Shown here: piece after piece, positions 13,272 to 23,408 of the stretch
How the letters are laid out: each line of letters starts with the position of its first letter
Position numbering within the stretch: the first letter of the stretch is position 1
Assembly (NCBI GenBank): GCA_012931725.1
Contig: CM022948.1
Coordinates: 112,689,930 to 112,753,929 of the forward strand
Direction of reading: 5' to 3'
From: Litsea cubeba
Taxonomy: Eukaryota > Streptophyta > Magnoliopsida > Laurales > Lauraceae
Length of the DNA stretch: 64,000 bases
The notes under the pieces: model-generated
Databases searched by the model: none
What the model was told of the DNA's origin: nothing
Seen by the model: the letters and a program-made list of their open reading frames with translations, nothing else
Position numbers and translations under genes: made by a program

Positions 13272-14886
13272 GTATACAGATTGTTCAATTTCTTTAAAGA
13301 TCTTTCATTGTCCTTTCTTCTTCTGACTGTGATGATAGAACTGTCAGCAGGTGGTAGCCTTACGAACTTCTTTGCATCAGTTCTTTTTCTAATAATAGAA
13401 ATTATCCGAAGTTGATCCACAACTACAGGGGATTCGGGCATTCTCCACAAATGAAACCTTTGTGAAAATACATCTACTATAGATGCAGCATAAGTTCACT
13501 CTAATAAGTACCATCCAAATATGAAGGGCTGAATGAATTGCAGCTAGTCACCCTGATAATAGTAATGAGCAGACAAACCTAACCATCAAATTGGTGGCCA
13601 TCAAAGACTAGAAAAAGAAAGGTTCAAATTCCATAATCCATTATCTAAATCAGATAAGGACCATCCATTCACTGCAGTTGTTAGGGTACCATAATGGGAC
13701 CACAATTGCCATGCATATATGCCACGTTTACCATGGATAACTCTAGCCTTCAAGGAAATGATGAGATCATGTATGGAAGGTGCATTTGTTTCTTTTTTCC
13801 AAACATTGATAAAAATGACTAAATTCATCAATGTAGAACTCAAATGTATTGGCTTCTTTTGATATATTTGGAAAAAATTTATTGGGGTTGCACCCAACCT
13901 TCCTCATTAAATGAGTGGACTATATATATACATATATTCAGAAAATGATGATACCTTCATGCTCTGGATTTCTTCTATTGTGATGGGTGATTTTTTGACG
14001 CCTATCATCTATTGTGATAACTATAACCTGATTACTCTTAAATTTTATAACAAATCCAAAACGAAAAAGGAATAGCACTCAAGTCAATGTGTTTCTCACC
14101 TTTCAGGTTAACAGCCGATATGAGCAGTATCGGCATCGAATGGGGGAAGTGGTGTCATCATTTGAGGTAGTAGCAGGATTGGGGTCTGCTAAGTCTTACA
14201 CCACTCTTGCACTTAAAGCTATGTCTAGACACTTTTGCAGCTTAAGAAACGCAATAGTCGCTCAAATATGTGCTGCAAGACGATGCCTTTCAGAAAACTC
14301 TCAGAGAAGCCTTGGCAGTCTTGCTCAACTTAGCTTGTTTGATCACATTGCCAGACAAAAGAGAGCAGCTCTTCAGCAGCTGGGTGTCATTCCAACTCAA
14401 CAAGTATGGAGGCCACTAAGAGGATTGCCAGAAAATTCTGTTGCAATCCTTCGTGCTTGGCTTTTCGAACACTTTCTCCATCCGTAGGTTCTTCCCTTCA
14501 GCATGTTATTTATTGCATTAATTTTTTTTCAAAAATTGAATACACTGCTTAACAAGGCTCTCACATTGGTTATCATCCTGTTACAGTTACCCCAGTGATT
14601 CAGAGAAGCTCACGCTGGCAACCCAATCTGGTCTAACCAGGAACCAGGTAATTTTCAAACAGCCTTTAAAAGTTCAGAAGACAATTTTCCATTATTGAAT
14701 TGGCATAATTTGGTGGCAATGAGGTTGCTTCAGGTCTCAAATTGGTTTATAAATGCCCGCGTCCGGCTGTGGAAACCTATGATAGAAGAGATGTACAGAG
14801 AAGAGATTGAAGAGGCTTCTATGGATTCAAGTTCATCTACGGATAACACTTCTATGATACAGAAGGGGGTGTCGCAGATGATGTAG
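12459..14886 (+). CDS. BLH: BEL1-like homeodomain transcription factor (complete)
   Basis: Complete TALE-class BEL1-like gene with exons 12459-13271, 14107-14483, 14587-14647 and 14734-14886, about 467 aa. I chose the ATG in ACCATGG at 12459; an ATG two codons upstream (12453) is also in frame, with a stop at 12405. Visible parts are an N-terminal GKGLSLSIGS motif, the SKY motif SRYLKPAQTLLEEV (about residue 189), the BELL domain across the first intron (VALLEE / VNSRYEQYRHRM) and the homeodomain WRPLRGLPEN to WFINARVRLWKP (about 372-434) with the PYP loop. It ends only about 35 residues after helix 3 and lacks the long tail and VSLTLGL motif of gene 1. It is expected to bind DNA with KNOX partners in the nucleus. 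All splice phases are consistent and the frame is intact. Confidence 0.9.
14107..14483 (+). CDS. BLH: BEL1-like gene 2, exon 2
   Basis: The acceptor is CACCTTTCAG. The 377-nt exon encodes the rest of the BELL domain and the first helix of the homeodomain up to FEHFLHP, with donor CCATCC/GTAGGT. Confidence 0.9.
14587..14647 (+). CDS. BLH: BEL1-like gene 2, 61-nt exon 3
   Basis: It encodes YPSDSEKLTLATQSGLTRNQ, the TALE loop and helix 2. The acceptor is CTGTTACAG and the donor is ACCAG/GTAATT. Confidence 0.9.
14734..14886 (+). CDS. BLH: BEL1-like gene 2, exon 4
   Basis: It encodes VSNWFINARVRLWKPMIEE and a short serine-rich tail ending VSQMM with TAG at 14884-14886. The acceptor is TTGCTTCAG. 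Confidence 0.88.
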   Translation, partial: VSNWFINARVRLWKPMIEEMYREEIEEASMDSSSSTDNTSMIQKGVSQMM

Positions 14887-17589
14887 GGAAGTAGAGAGAG
14901 GAAAGATGATTAATCACACTAGTAATGTTTCAGCTGAACCATGTCATTTTCATTGTTTAACTGCATTGCAATCAGAGTTTCCAAATTTTACTTTTTGTTT
15001 AGAATTGTGTAATCAGTCTTGTTTAAGTGAAAATCATCCTTCCTCATGACAAGACTCTTTATATCTTCTTTACTTCTATGGAAATGATCTATGTTTTAGA
15101 GATCAAATGACCAGGTTAGACTGGTTCGAGGCTCTGCTTAGTCCTGACCTATGAAGGATTTTGGGCAAGGCCCAGTCTAACAAACAGTCTTGCAATGAAC
15201 TGGGCCTGGCTCAGTATTCAAGGAACTCTAAAGTTAAAGTCAATAATAAGCTCACAATAGGTAGGATGCCAGGCTGACCTGTTGCATATGCGAGGGTACA
15301 GGCTGATCAATTACCAAGCATTAGTCTCAGTAGTGGGTTACGGGATTGTACACAAATTCCAAATTGGATTGCAATCAGACTGGCCCAGCTCTTTCAAACC
15401 TTCAATTTCACCTTCTCACACTTGACATTTCTTCACCACAGTCCATGGGAATGTGCTTCAATGGGTCAGATGAAGGCAACTCCATTGTTCGATTCTTGAA
15501 ATAAAAAAAAAAAAAAAAAAACACTGATATATAACTTGGTTAGCCCTGCTATGTTCTGCAATGAGGCCGTAGGCACGTTTCACGGATTACTTGAGAGGTA
15601 CAAATCAAAGCCCCCCCCTTGTAAAGCCCACTTGGATGCATGCCAATTTTGGGAGGATAGAGTGATGGAAAGGTCTCATTTGGATATGATTTTGGATAAA
15701 AATCATATCATCACAACCACTGATTTAGGGGCATTACAGTTCAACAGTTTCTTAAGTTACATTTTTATTTTTATTTTTATAAAATCCAATCCAATGGTAA
15801 AAAGAATGTGATAGGGTTGTATGGATTACAAGGATTCCCATGTGGTGGCAAAAGAATTCTCTCATCCAACTCATGAGAGGTGCCTCTTAGCATAATGTAA
15901 CCGGGTTTACTCAATGCAGGGAATAAATAAGCACGAGTTTCAAAATTTCAGAAAAGTTTTTAGCCTATTCCCTTCATATAGAGAGAACAGAGCTTTAGGG
16001 ATGGGAAAAGTTATATTGCCAAGGCCTAAATAGATGGGGCGACTTTGATGAAATTATATGTGCATTCTTGATTTTATAGGCATTTAATGGATCTTTGAAC
16101 AATGTCTCTTAACCATCCAAAAATAGGCGATCACTGTTACAAACTAATTGGAGAAGACTTTTGGGCGATGTAATTGCAAAATTCAAATACATCCGCCGAG
16201 TGCACCAATGAGGATTCATCTTGTCCTGCTACAAAAGAGTCCCGATCTGGTGAGGCTTTTCCCCCAAGGTGACTATGAGTGCACCTATCACGATCCGTCA
16301 CATCACCATGGACAGCCTGCCATGCATGCTCGACCACTTTGGGTAAAACCGAGGATCCCAATTCGCTACGAAAATCATAACATATAGTTCGTTCATGTGG
16401 AGCAGTGCAGTGCATGATTTGATGATCCAGACCACTAGTGATTTGAGGAGCCACACACAACATGGCCCACAACTAAAATGTTTTTCTGGCACAAAACCTT
16501 GATCAGTCCTTTTAATTGATGCAAAAACTGAGAAACCCAGCAAAAGATGGTCTAAGATCCTTCTACTTGCATTCTTTTTGCTACATTAACTGACATGCTG
16601 GGGCATCAACAGTTTACTAGTTTTGCGAATCATAGTTACAGATCAATCCAGAGAAGATAGATGGGGATGCATATTATGACAGAAATAATACAGTGGGTGA
16701 CCTTAACCATTTTCTTGATTTTTTTTTTTTTTTTTACCTGGGACTCTGGGACTATTGCTCTAAACTAGGATTTAATGTCTAAATCAGGGAGATTAGCTTT
16801 CCAAGAGTACACAGATTTTCTTAAAAACCCACCCACCCACCCAAAAAAGAAAAAAAGAACACAGATTGGATGGTTTGGCTCGATTCCATGTGCACCAATA
16901 CATTACAGACATACCTCAATCCATAAACCATAATAATCTAATAAAGAGAAGAAGTTACAAGTTGCCAAAATTCACATGGACCTTTGAGGCTTCGAGTGTT
17001 GACCCTTCAATTGAAATGAAGAGGAAAAGCAAAAGACGAGAATTTCAGAAACCCGAACAATCGGACTGTAAAGAAGGAATTTGAGAACTCGAGAGAATTT
17101 CTAATACTACTCTTCAAGAACATTTTTTTTTTTTTCAAAAAGTACAAAGAACAGTTTTAGTGAATTTAAACTGCAATTGCCTGATTAAACCGTTAATTTC
17201 TTGATTGGATAATTACCAAAGTGGAGATGGTCACTTGAAAGTTGAAACAGGTTAGGCAAGGTGCCTATGTGGAAGAACCTGGTGCCAAGTTCATACAGAA
17301 CACTTATTTATGGGGAGACTACGCTACTGACTCCTTTTCAATTTAATGGAACAGACATAGGCCGCATGGATTAGAATAAACCAAGATATCGCATTTTAAT
17401 TAATTGAGGGACCATTAGTAACAGAAACTTACCTCTACAAAACCAGCTACAAAGGAAACTATGGACAGGTTAGGTGGTCAATCCAAATAGGCCCTAACCT
17501 TCCCTGGAATGATGTTTGGAATTTAGCTATCCCATATAAACTTATGATTTTCCCAATCAAAAAAATAAACTTATGACTTTCAATTGGAG
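14887..17589. other. Intergenic DNA between BEL1-like gene 2 and a LINE fragment
   Basis: The first part is probably 3' UTR. I see no coding motif. Homopolymer A or T runs occur at about 15503-15520, 16718-16735 and 17126-17137. Confidence 0.5.
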
Positions 17590-18425
17590 GTTGCTATTGG
17601 ATTGTCTTCCTGTGCGTGTCAGGTGAGGTAGTCAATCTGATCCAAATGCTAGAATTTATATCCTCTGTAGACAAGCAAATGAGACTGTTGGCCATTTATT
17701 CTGTGTCCAGTGACCATAAGAACTTGGAATTACCTTCCAAGATCCATTCCCTAAATATATAAGGATCATTCCTTCGCTACCTGTTTTTGGCGTCATGCTA
17801 GCATTCATAACAGGACGCTCGGGGGAAGGTGAGGAACACTTTTTGGTTAAATAGTGTTCCAATTTATCCAGCTACAATTATTCATATGGCAAAGCTGCTC
17901 CCCCACCCCTCTTAATGGAATGCTCAGATGTGCCAACAACAAGTCTATATAATGATGCTTGATTCCCTCCAGCTGAATTGATTTTGATGGAGCTATGAAC
18001 CCGTCCACGCTGGTGGCAGGAATGGGGCGCATGATCAAGAATCACAAGGGAGAAATGGTGGCGGCCTACTCTGGATCTATCAAAGCTCCGCATCCCCTTG
18101 AGGCTGAGATTCAAGCCTTATATCAAGGGGTTATCCAATGCAAATCTAATAGGATTACAAAGGCCATCCTTGAGAGTGATTGGTTGATACTCGTGGAGAA
18201 TCTTCAAAAATAGAAAATATCTCATTGGACTCTCCTAAGCGGGTTTGACTGCATCTGGGTTTTTCCATCAACCATTGTTGTTCTATGCACGGATACTCAA
18301 ACCATAGGCTCTCCCAAAGGAAGGACTTTGCAGCATCTTTCTTTTGTCGCAACAATTTCAAGCACTCGGAAAGAAAGGAATCTAATATGCTTTTTGACAT
18401 AAAAGCCAACTTTACAAAGATAAAA
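17590..18425 (+). mobile_element. Decayed L1-type LINE fragment (zf-RVT and RNase H)
   Basis: A reverse-transcriptase-associated zinc-finger remnant reads CRQANETVGHLFC at about 17671-17709 in plus-strand codons. It is followed at about 17965-18213 by an RNase H-like segment FDGAMNPSTLVAGMGRMIKN, with EAEIQALYQGV and ILESDW. Stops and frame shifts break the rest. The upstream reverse transcriptase and endonuclease are absent, so this is a fossil 3' portion. Confidence 0.6.
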
Positions 18426-18427
18426 CG

Positions 18428-18626
18428 AAGGCCTTGTTTGGCATCTCTACTCTTACTCCCACAGAGCCATTCAAAAGGACACAGCCATAAAAGAAAAAAA
18501 AAAAAAAAAAAGATGCTAAACCTTTTATTTTCACAAGCCTAGAAATGAGGCATTTCATTTTAAGGGGATTTGCCTCTACTCTAAAACAAATGAAAGGCAA
18601 AATCATGTGCCAAACACTCTTATTTT
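18428..18626. repeat. Possible small MITE with TTTGGCA inverted ends
   Basis: The left end GGCCTTGTTTGGCATC faces a right end that inverts to GAGTGTTTGGCACATG. A poly-A run lies inside at about 18491-18510. Length is about 200 bp. No target duplication was identified, so this is tentative. Confidence 0.3.
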
Positions 18627-19923
18627 CCAATTGAATGATAACATGACTCTAACATGCAACTCCTGCTAGCTCTAGTCATATTGAAAACATCAAATACCAC
18701 CAATGCAACAAGAATGGAGTGTGTTTCTTGTTACAAGTGGGTAAGACAGACTGTCCCACTTTCAAGGCTTTCACTCCTCAAAAGATAACAATGATAGGAA
18801 CTTCTACTCCAACCCCTCTACAATAGTAGAAACTCACTTGTGCATTAACAAAAAAAAAAGGGTGGTTGTTTGATGGTTGTGTAGTATTAGTGAAAATGAC
18901 ACCAGATTTTTGGATTGCGTGTCAGTCACCTGCTGCTCTTATATTTAAAAGATCTTGTAGCATCTAAGGACTCATGAAGTACATACTGCACCCCAACCTA
19001 TTGCAAGTAATACACCAATTGACTCCACAACTCCCCTTGTAAGGAATGATGTGTATTTTGTAAAGCCTTGCTTCACTGTAGGAAAGTCTAAAGGTTTCGA
19101 GCACTCTGCAGCAGAGTCAAGTACAACCTATTGACCTTACAAAGGTTATTGAATATTTGGGTTGCAAATATGGAATTGCTCTCATCAGGAAGGAAAATAG
19201 AAATTTCCATGTTTGAGTTCCATGAGCTTTAAGCACATTTTTAGAAGATAAGCAGCTGGAGGAGAAAGTGCACCATGCAATCTTGGTTAATGAGTTTTCC
19301 TAATGGTGATGACAATAAATGGCTGTTTTTCACCATCATCAAACTTTTGTATTAAATATCAAACCACAAAAGCTTAATGGCAATTGGCAGTAACTAGAAC
19401 TCTTCTAGTCAGTAATGATTTCTGTATGGGTGATGCAAAAGACATGACAAATTACAATTACAGAACTCTGTTTTGCTCACCACAAAGGCACAAGTCTTTC
19501 AGCACATAGAAATTAAGAAAATAACAGCTGTACAAGATGCATCACATACTTACAGTGTTTTTGCAGTAAATTTACATGAAGCGGTCAATGAGAAGGCAAA
19601 AAAGAGTCTAGACTCTAGATGCCCTGGGTTTACAACATAAAGAATCGTCTTTAGGGCCCTGAAGATAAAGACAATTTTCCAGATTAATTTTAAGTTTTCA
19701 AACATTAAAAACAGTAGTAACAGATTATCATCATCATCAGTGTTGTCATTGTTATAATTAACTGATCACAACAAAATCCAAATAAGAGAGTGCTGAGAAG
19801 GCATACTGAAAACTTGCCTGCATCATGCTGCCATTTCAGATAAAACGAAAGACTGGGGAGACTCAAATTAGTCGGCAGCATCAACCCATGATGGGATTCA
19901 CCTGCACAAAAGGTTAAAGGCCT
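18627..19923. other. Intergenic DNA and probable 3' UTR of DRD1
   Basis: There is no coding motif on either strand. The part nearest 19924 is expected to be the DRD1 3' UTR because the stop codon lies there, but the polyadenylation site is not obvious. Confidence 0.45.
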
Positions 19924-21780
19924 TTAAGGATGTGGAAAACTGGGTTTTAAGGCTGGAGGAGGATAGAACACTGACCTCTTGTACAGAAGCTTTACATCTT
20001 CTCCTAAAAGAGGGCTTTCCAAGAACAAATCTTCAGAGTCATTTATATCAATTTCTTCCATTTCAAAGTCTCGACTACCGCAAAGCTCACTCCATTCAAA
20101 CCACATCTTTGAAATCAATTCCTTTCTGAAAGAGGTATTGTGGTCTGTCTCCTCTGGCGAATCAGCAGCAATCAACCTATAAGTGTAAACTTTCTTCAGT
20201 TGGCCAGGTCGAAATGCCCGGCCAATAGCTTGACGAGTTACTGATGGGTTCAGATGCACATCCAAAATTAGTATCCTTGATGCCCCCACGAGAGAGATAC
20301 CCTCTCCGCAGGCCTTTATTGAACCAAAGAAAACTTTTGCATCAGGTGAGTTGTTGAATTGATCCATCGACCACTCCCTATGCTCAGAATTTGAGTCTCC
20401 AGAAATCATGAAAATTTCCTTTCCTGGGCTCCAACCCTTTAAATTAATTAGTACTCTCTCTAGAAACTTGAGCGGGAGAAGATATTGACTGAAAACCAGT
20501 AGCTTTTCTCCAGCAGATTCAGAAAGACCCAAAATGTTGAGGAAAAATTTAGTTTTCACCCCATCCCTCACATCCATTTTCTCCACCAATTGGTCTATCT
20601 TCTCATCATTGAATGTAATGCCTCTGTCTCCTACAGCATTCTTTTTTTTCTTGTCTCCTGCAGCATTCTCAGAGATGTCTTTCAAGTTCGGGTGCATATA
20701 GACAGCACTCCCCACGGAGCTTCTCTTGAACTTCTCTAAGTGTTTTAATCTTTTGACAAGTTCCTTCTGCCTGGGAGTAAGATTCAGAAGAACAGTAAAA
20801 TCAACAAGACCAGGCAGTTCCTCCAAGAAGTCTCCTTTATAATAGTGAAGCACGTTATTTGTCATTTCACGGAGGTCTTGTATAACTGTAATTTTTCTCT
20901 TAAAATCCTCATCATTTTGTAAAGTTTCTTCGACCAAATCAAAAAAGGTAGTATCCTGACCAGTTCTACACTGCCTCCTGCTCCCACCAGTTATATTTAC
21001 TCTGCTCAAAACACGTCTAACGACTGATCTAGAGGTTTCCAATTTCAAGAATTTGGGACGCACAAGGTTCAAAATGTTGAATACTTCCCTAACATGGTTC
21101 TGAAATAGGGTTCCTGAAAGTACTACCTTACGAGGTGTTTTCACTTTAGCAAGAGAATGAAGTACATCTGTGTTCTCATTCCTAGGGGTGTGGCCTTCAT
21201 CCAGGATAAGAAGGGTAGGGACCGTAAGTAGTCTTTCCTGACATGCAGCTGCCATCTTGTCATTTGTGCTGCCACAAACGATGTTTGCAAACTGTTTATA
21301 TCCTAGGAATAATATGCTTCTGTGTTCTACCCAATTCTCTAACACTTCAAGTTGCTGGGACCTATTGTCAGCCTTCGCACTGTAGAAGTCAAGCAATGGA
21401 ATGTCCTCTACTTGCCACCTCTGAAACTCTTTCTTCCATGTAGACAGAATTCCCTTCGGAAGTACAACCAATGGCCTCGCATGGGGATATTTGGCCAAAA
21501 AACTCTGTATAAAACTTATTATCATAAATGTTTTTCCAGATCCTGGAGCATGTGCCATGATACACCCCCCAGGTTTATCTGTGACCAAGTTCCTCAGCAA
21601 GAAATTGAAGCCCTCAAGTTGATGAGGCTTCATTTGTTTCATATGTCTTGGATGAACTGAGATTTCAGCTGCAATGAGTTCATGTTCTAAGTCACTGTGT
21701 CTCGAAAAATGGGTCATTCCGGCTTGGTCAAAGCCCGTACTTCGAGTTTCAGAAACATATGTCCTTGTACTCCTTGTGCC
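19924..21780 (-). CDS. DRD1: DRD1 last exon: complete SNF2 ATPase core
   Basis: It starts after acceptor TGGTCAG with GTRSTRTYVSETRS and encodes 618 residues to TAA. Helicase motifs in exon residues: Walker A GSGKT 80-84, DEGH 194-197, SGTLFQN about 222-228, the C-terminal lobe LVFSQYLLPLKFLERV, IKACGEGISLVGASRILILD, and arginine-finger motif QAIGRAFRPGQ about 517-527. The C-terminus runs about 16 residues past LLYKR, where I recall the Arabidopsis protein stopping. The ATPase frame is intact with no stop. Confidence 0.95.
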   Translation of the reverse strand, partial: GTRSTRTYVSETRSTGFDQAGMTHFSRHSDLEHELIAAEISVHPRHMKQMKPHQLEGFNFLLRNLVTDKPGGCIMAHAPGSGKTFMIISFIQSFLAKYPHARPLVVLPKGILSTWKKEFQRWQVEDIPLLDFYSAKADNRSQQLEVLENWVEHRSILFLGYKQFANIVCGSTNDKMAAACQERLLTVPTLLILDEGHTPRNENTDVLHSLAKVKTPRKVVLSGTLFQNHVREVFNILNLVRPKFLKLETSRSVVRRVLSRVNITGGSRRQCRTGQDTTFFDLVEETLQNDEDFKRKITVIQDLREMTNNVLHYYKGDFLEELPGLVDFTVLLNLTPRQKELVKRLKHLEKFKRSSVGSAVYMHPNLKDISENAAGDKKKKNAVGDRGITFNDEKIDQLVEKMDVRDGVKTKFFLNILGLSESAGEKLLVFSQYLLPLKFLERVLINLKGWSPGKEIFMISGDSNSEHREWSMDQFNNSPDAKVFFGSIKACGEGISLVGASRILILDVHLNPSVTRQAIGRAFRPGQLKKVYTYRLIAADSPEETDHNTSFRKELISKMWFEWSELCGSRDFEMEEIDINDSEDLFLESPLLGEDVKLLYKRSVFYPPPALKPSFPHP

Positions 21781-23374
21781 CTGACCATTTGAAAATTTTC
21801 CTCAGATTAGTAGTATATTAACTTGGCATATAAAATGGTTAACATAAATCAAGATTATCTATATATTTAATAATTTTCTATTGAGGTTTAGGGCTAAGAA
21901 GAAATCATGGAAGATTTTGTTTCTTTGACAGAAATAACTGTGTATTGATTTTATGTGAGACAAATAAGACAACGGGTCTTTCATCAGAACTAAGACACTG
22001 AATTCACCAAGACTTCCTTTGAGAGATTGGATCGTCTCATACTTTAGTATGGGGCAACTGCTTGCAGTTTCTTTTCCTATTAATAGATATCATTGAGATG
22101 AGAAAGAACAAAACGCAATATGATGGAATGAAGCACAACAGGAAAATAGGGAAATGGAAGAAAGGACAAAGAACAAAAAGAAAAGAACAAGTTCCAATTA
22201 ATTCATATTAAGTCTGAAGCCATGTCAAACATAAGGTTTACAATGGGATAGTCTGGCCCTTTAAGCCATTGGATCTAAGCCATCATGGGGCTGTTTTTAG
22301 GAAGAAGTCTAAGCTCCTGGGGTCTGATCAAAGTCCTAATTCAACCCAACAAATAAATGGGTTGAGTCCATGTCAGGTTTAACATGTTTTCCATTGAGGC
22401 CTAGCCCAAGCCTGAATCTGAGGCCATTCATGGTTGATTAATAAACGGGATGATCAAGTTGATTCCAACCCAGCCCACACATGGGCCATTCACATCACTA
22501 TGATTCATATCCATATCTAATACTACTATGTAAAAGTCATACTAATTTCCATCTGGATTGAATCTTTGCCATGTTCACCCTACTGGGGCACCACAGAAAT
22601 TTCCCCTCCATAGATATTTTTATGAAGATATAGTAACTACTTTTGTAGCATTTATGGTTTGGAAGTTGGAACAAATGTGTGGCAACAAGAGGATTTCAAA
22701 TTTCATGAAACAAATTAGCTCATTTCGCAGAGAAAAAAACCTGGCGATGATGGTAAAGAAAAACTGATAGTAATGAGAAGTGAGAACATATAAAGAACAG
22801 TAAAATGTTCTACCACCACAAAGCCACAAATGTCTCTGAGAACCAATACCTTTATCCATTGGTAGTCAAATATAGTTTCTATGCTTTTCTGGATTACTCC
22901 GCATATCCGGCAAACATAGCCCAAATCATCCTTCAGAAAACAAGAGTGATCACATTCTATCTCTCCTTTCTCCACAACTGAATTGTCTGAGGCAGCATCC
23001 TACCACAAAACGCAAAAGATCAGCATCAAAAGAGTGGCATCAACATACTATTCCACTCATATAAGATCAGAAACATACTAGCACGGAAATAAAATAAAAG
23101 AAACTTCAATAACTTGATAGAACATTCCAATAATAACTTGTTTTCTGCAGAATTCTTACCCTCTATGTGACTCACTTGGGAATTTTAACAAACATAAAGG
23201 ATGCACAATCCAATCCAAGCAACTACAAGAAGTAATATGGAATAAAAACAACGAGAGCAAGAGCCAAGAAAGAACACACCAATTTATGTGGAAATCCACG
23301 ATGCAAATGGGAGTTACAAGTTTCTTCTTCCCAAGCTACCAACTTGAGGATCTCCTTCTCGCTACAAGAACCCC

Positions 23375-23408
<34 letters not shown>

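Noticed and set aside
13272..13415. Extension of BEL1-like exon 1 frame past 13271
   Set aside because: A good donor lies at 13272 and the BELL domain continues precisely at 14107, so this is open intron sequence.
19924..21717. CLSY family remodeller instead of DRD1
   Set aside because: The Cys-containing KDDLGYVCRICGVI segment, FYSAKADNRSQQLE and the C-terminal FLESPLLGEDVKLLYKR match DRD1 as I remember it, not CLSY1.
22558..22767. Short open frame on plus in DRD1 intron
   Set aside because: No motif, antisense to the gene, chance length.
23376..23408. Poly-C tract as telomere-like repeat
   Set aside because: Homopolymer without the CCCTAAA unit of plants.
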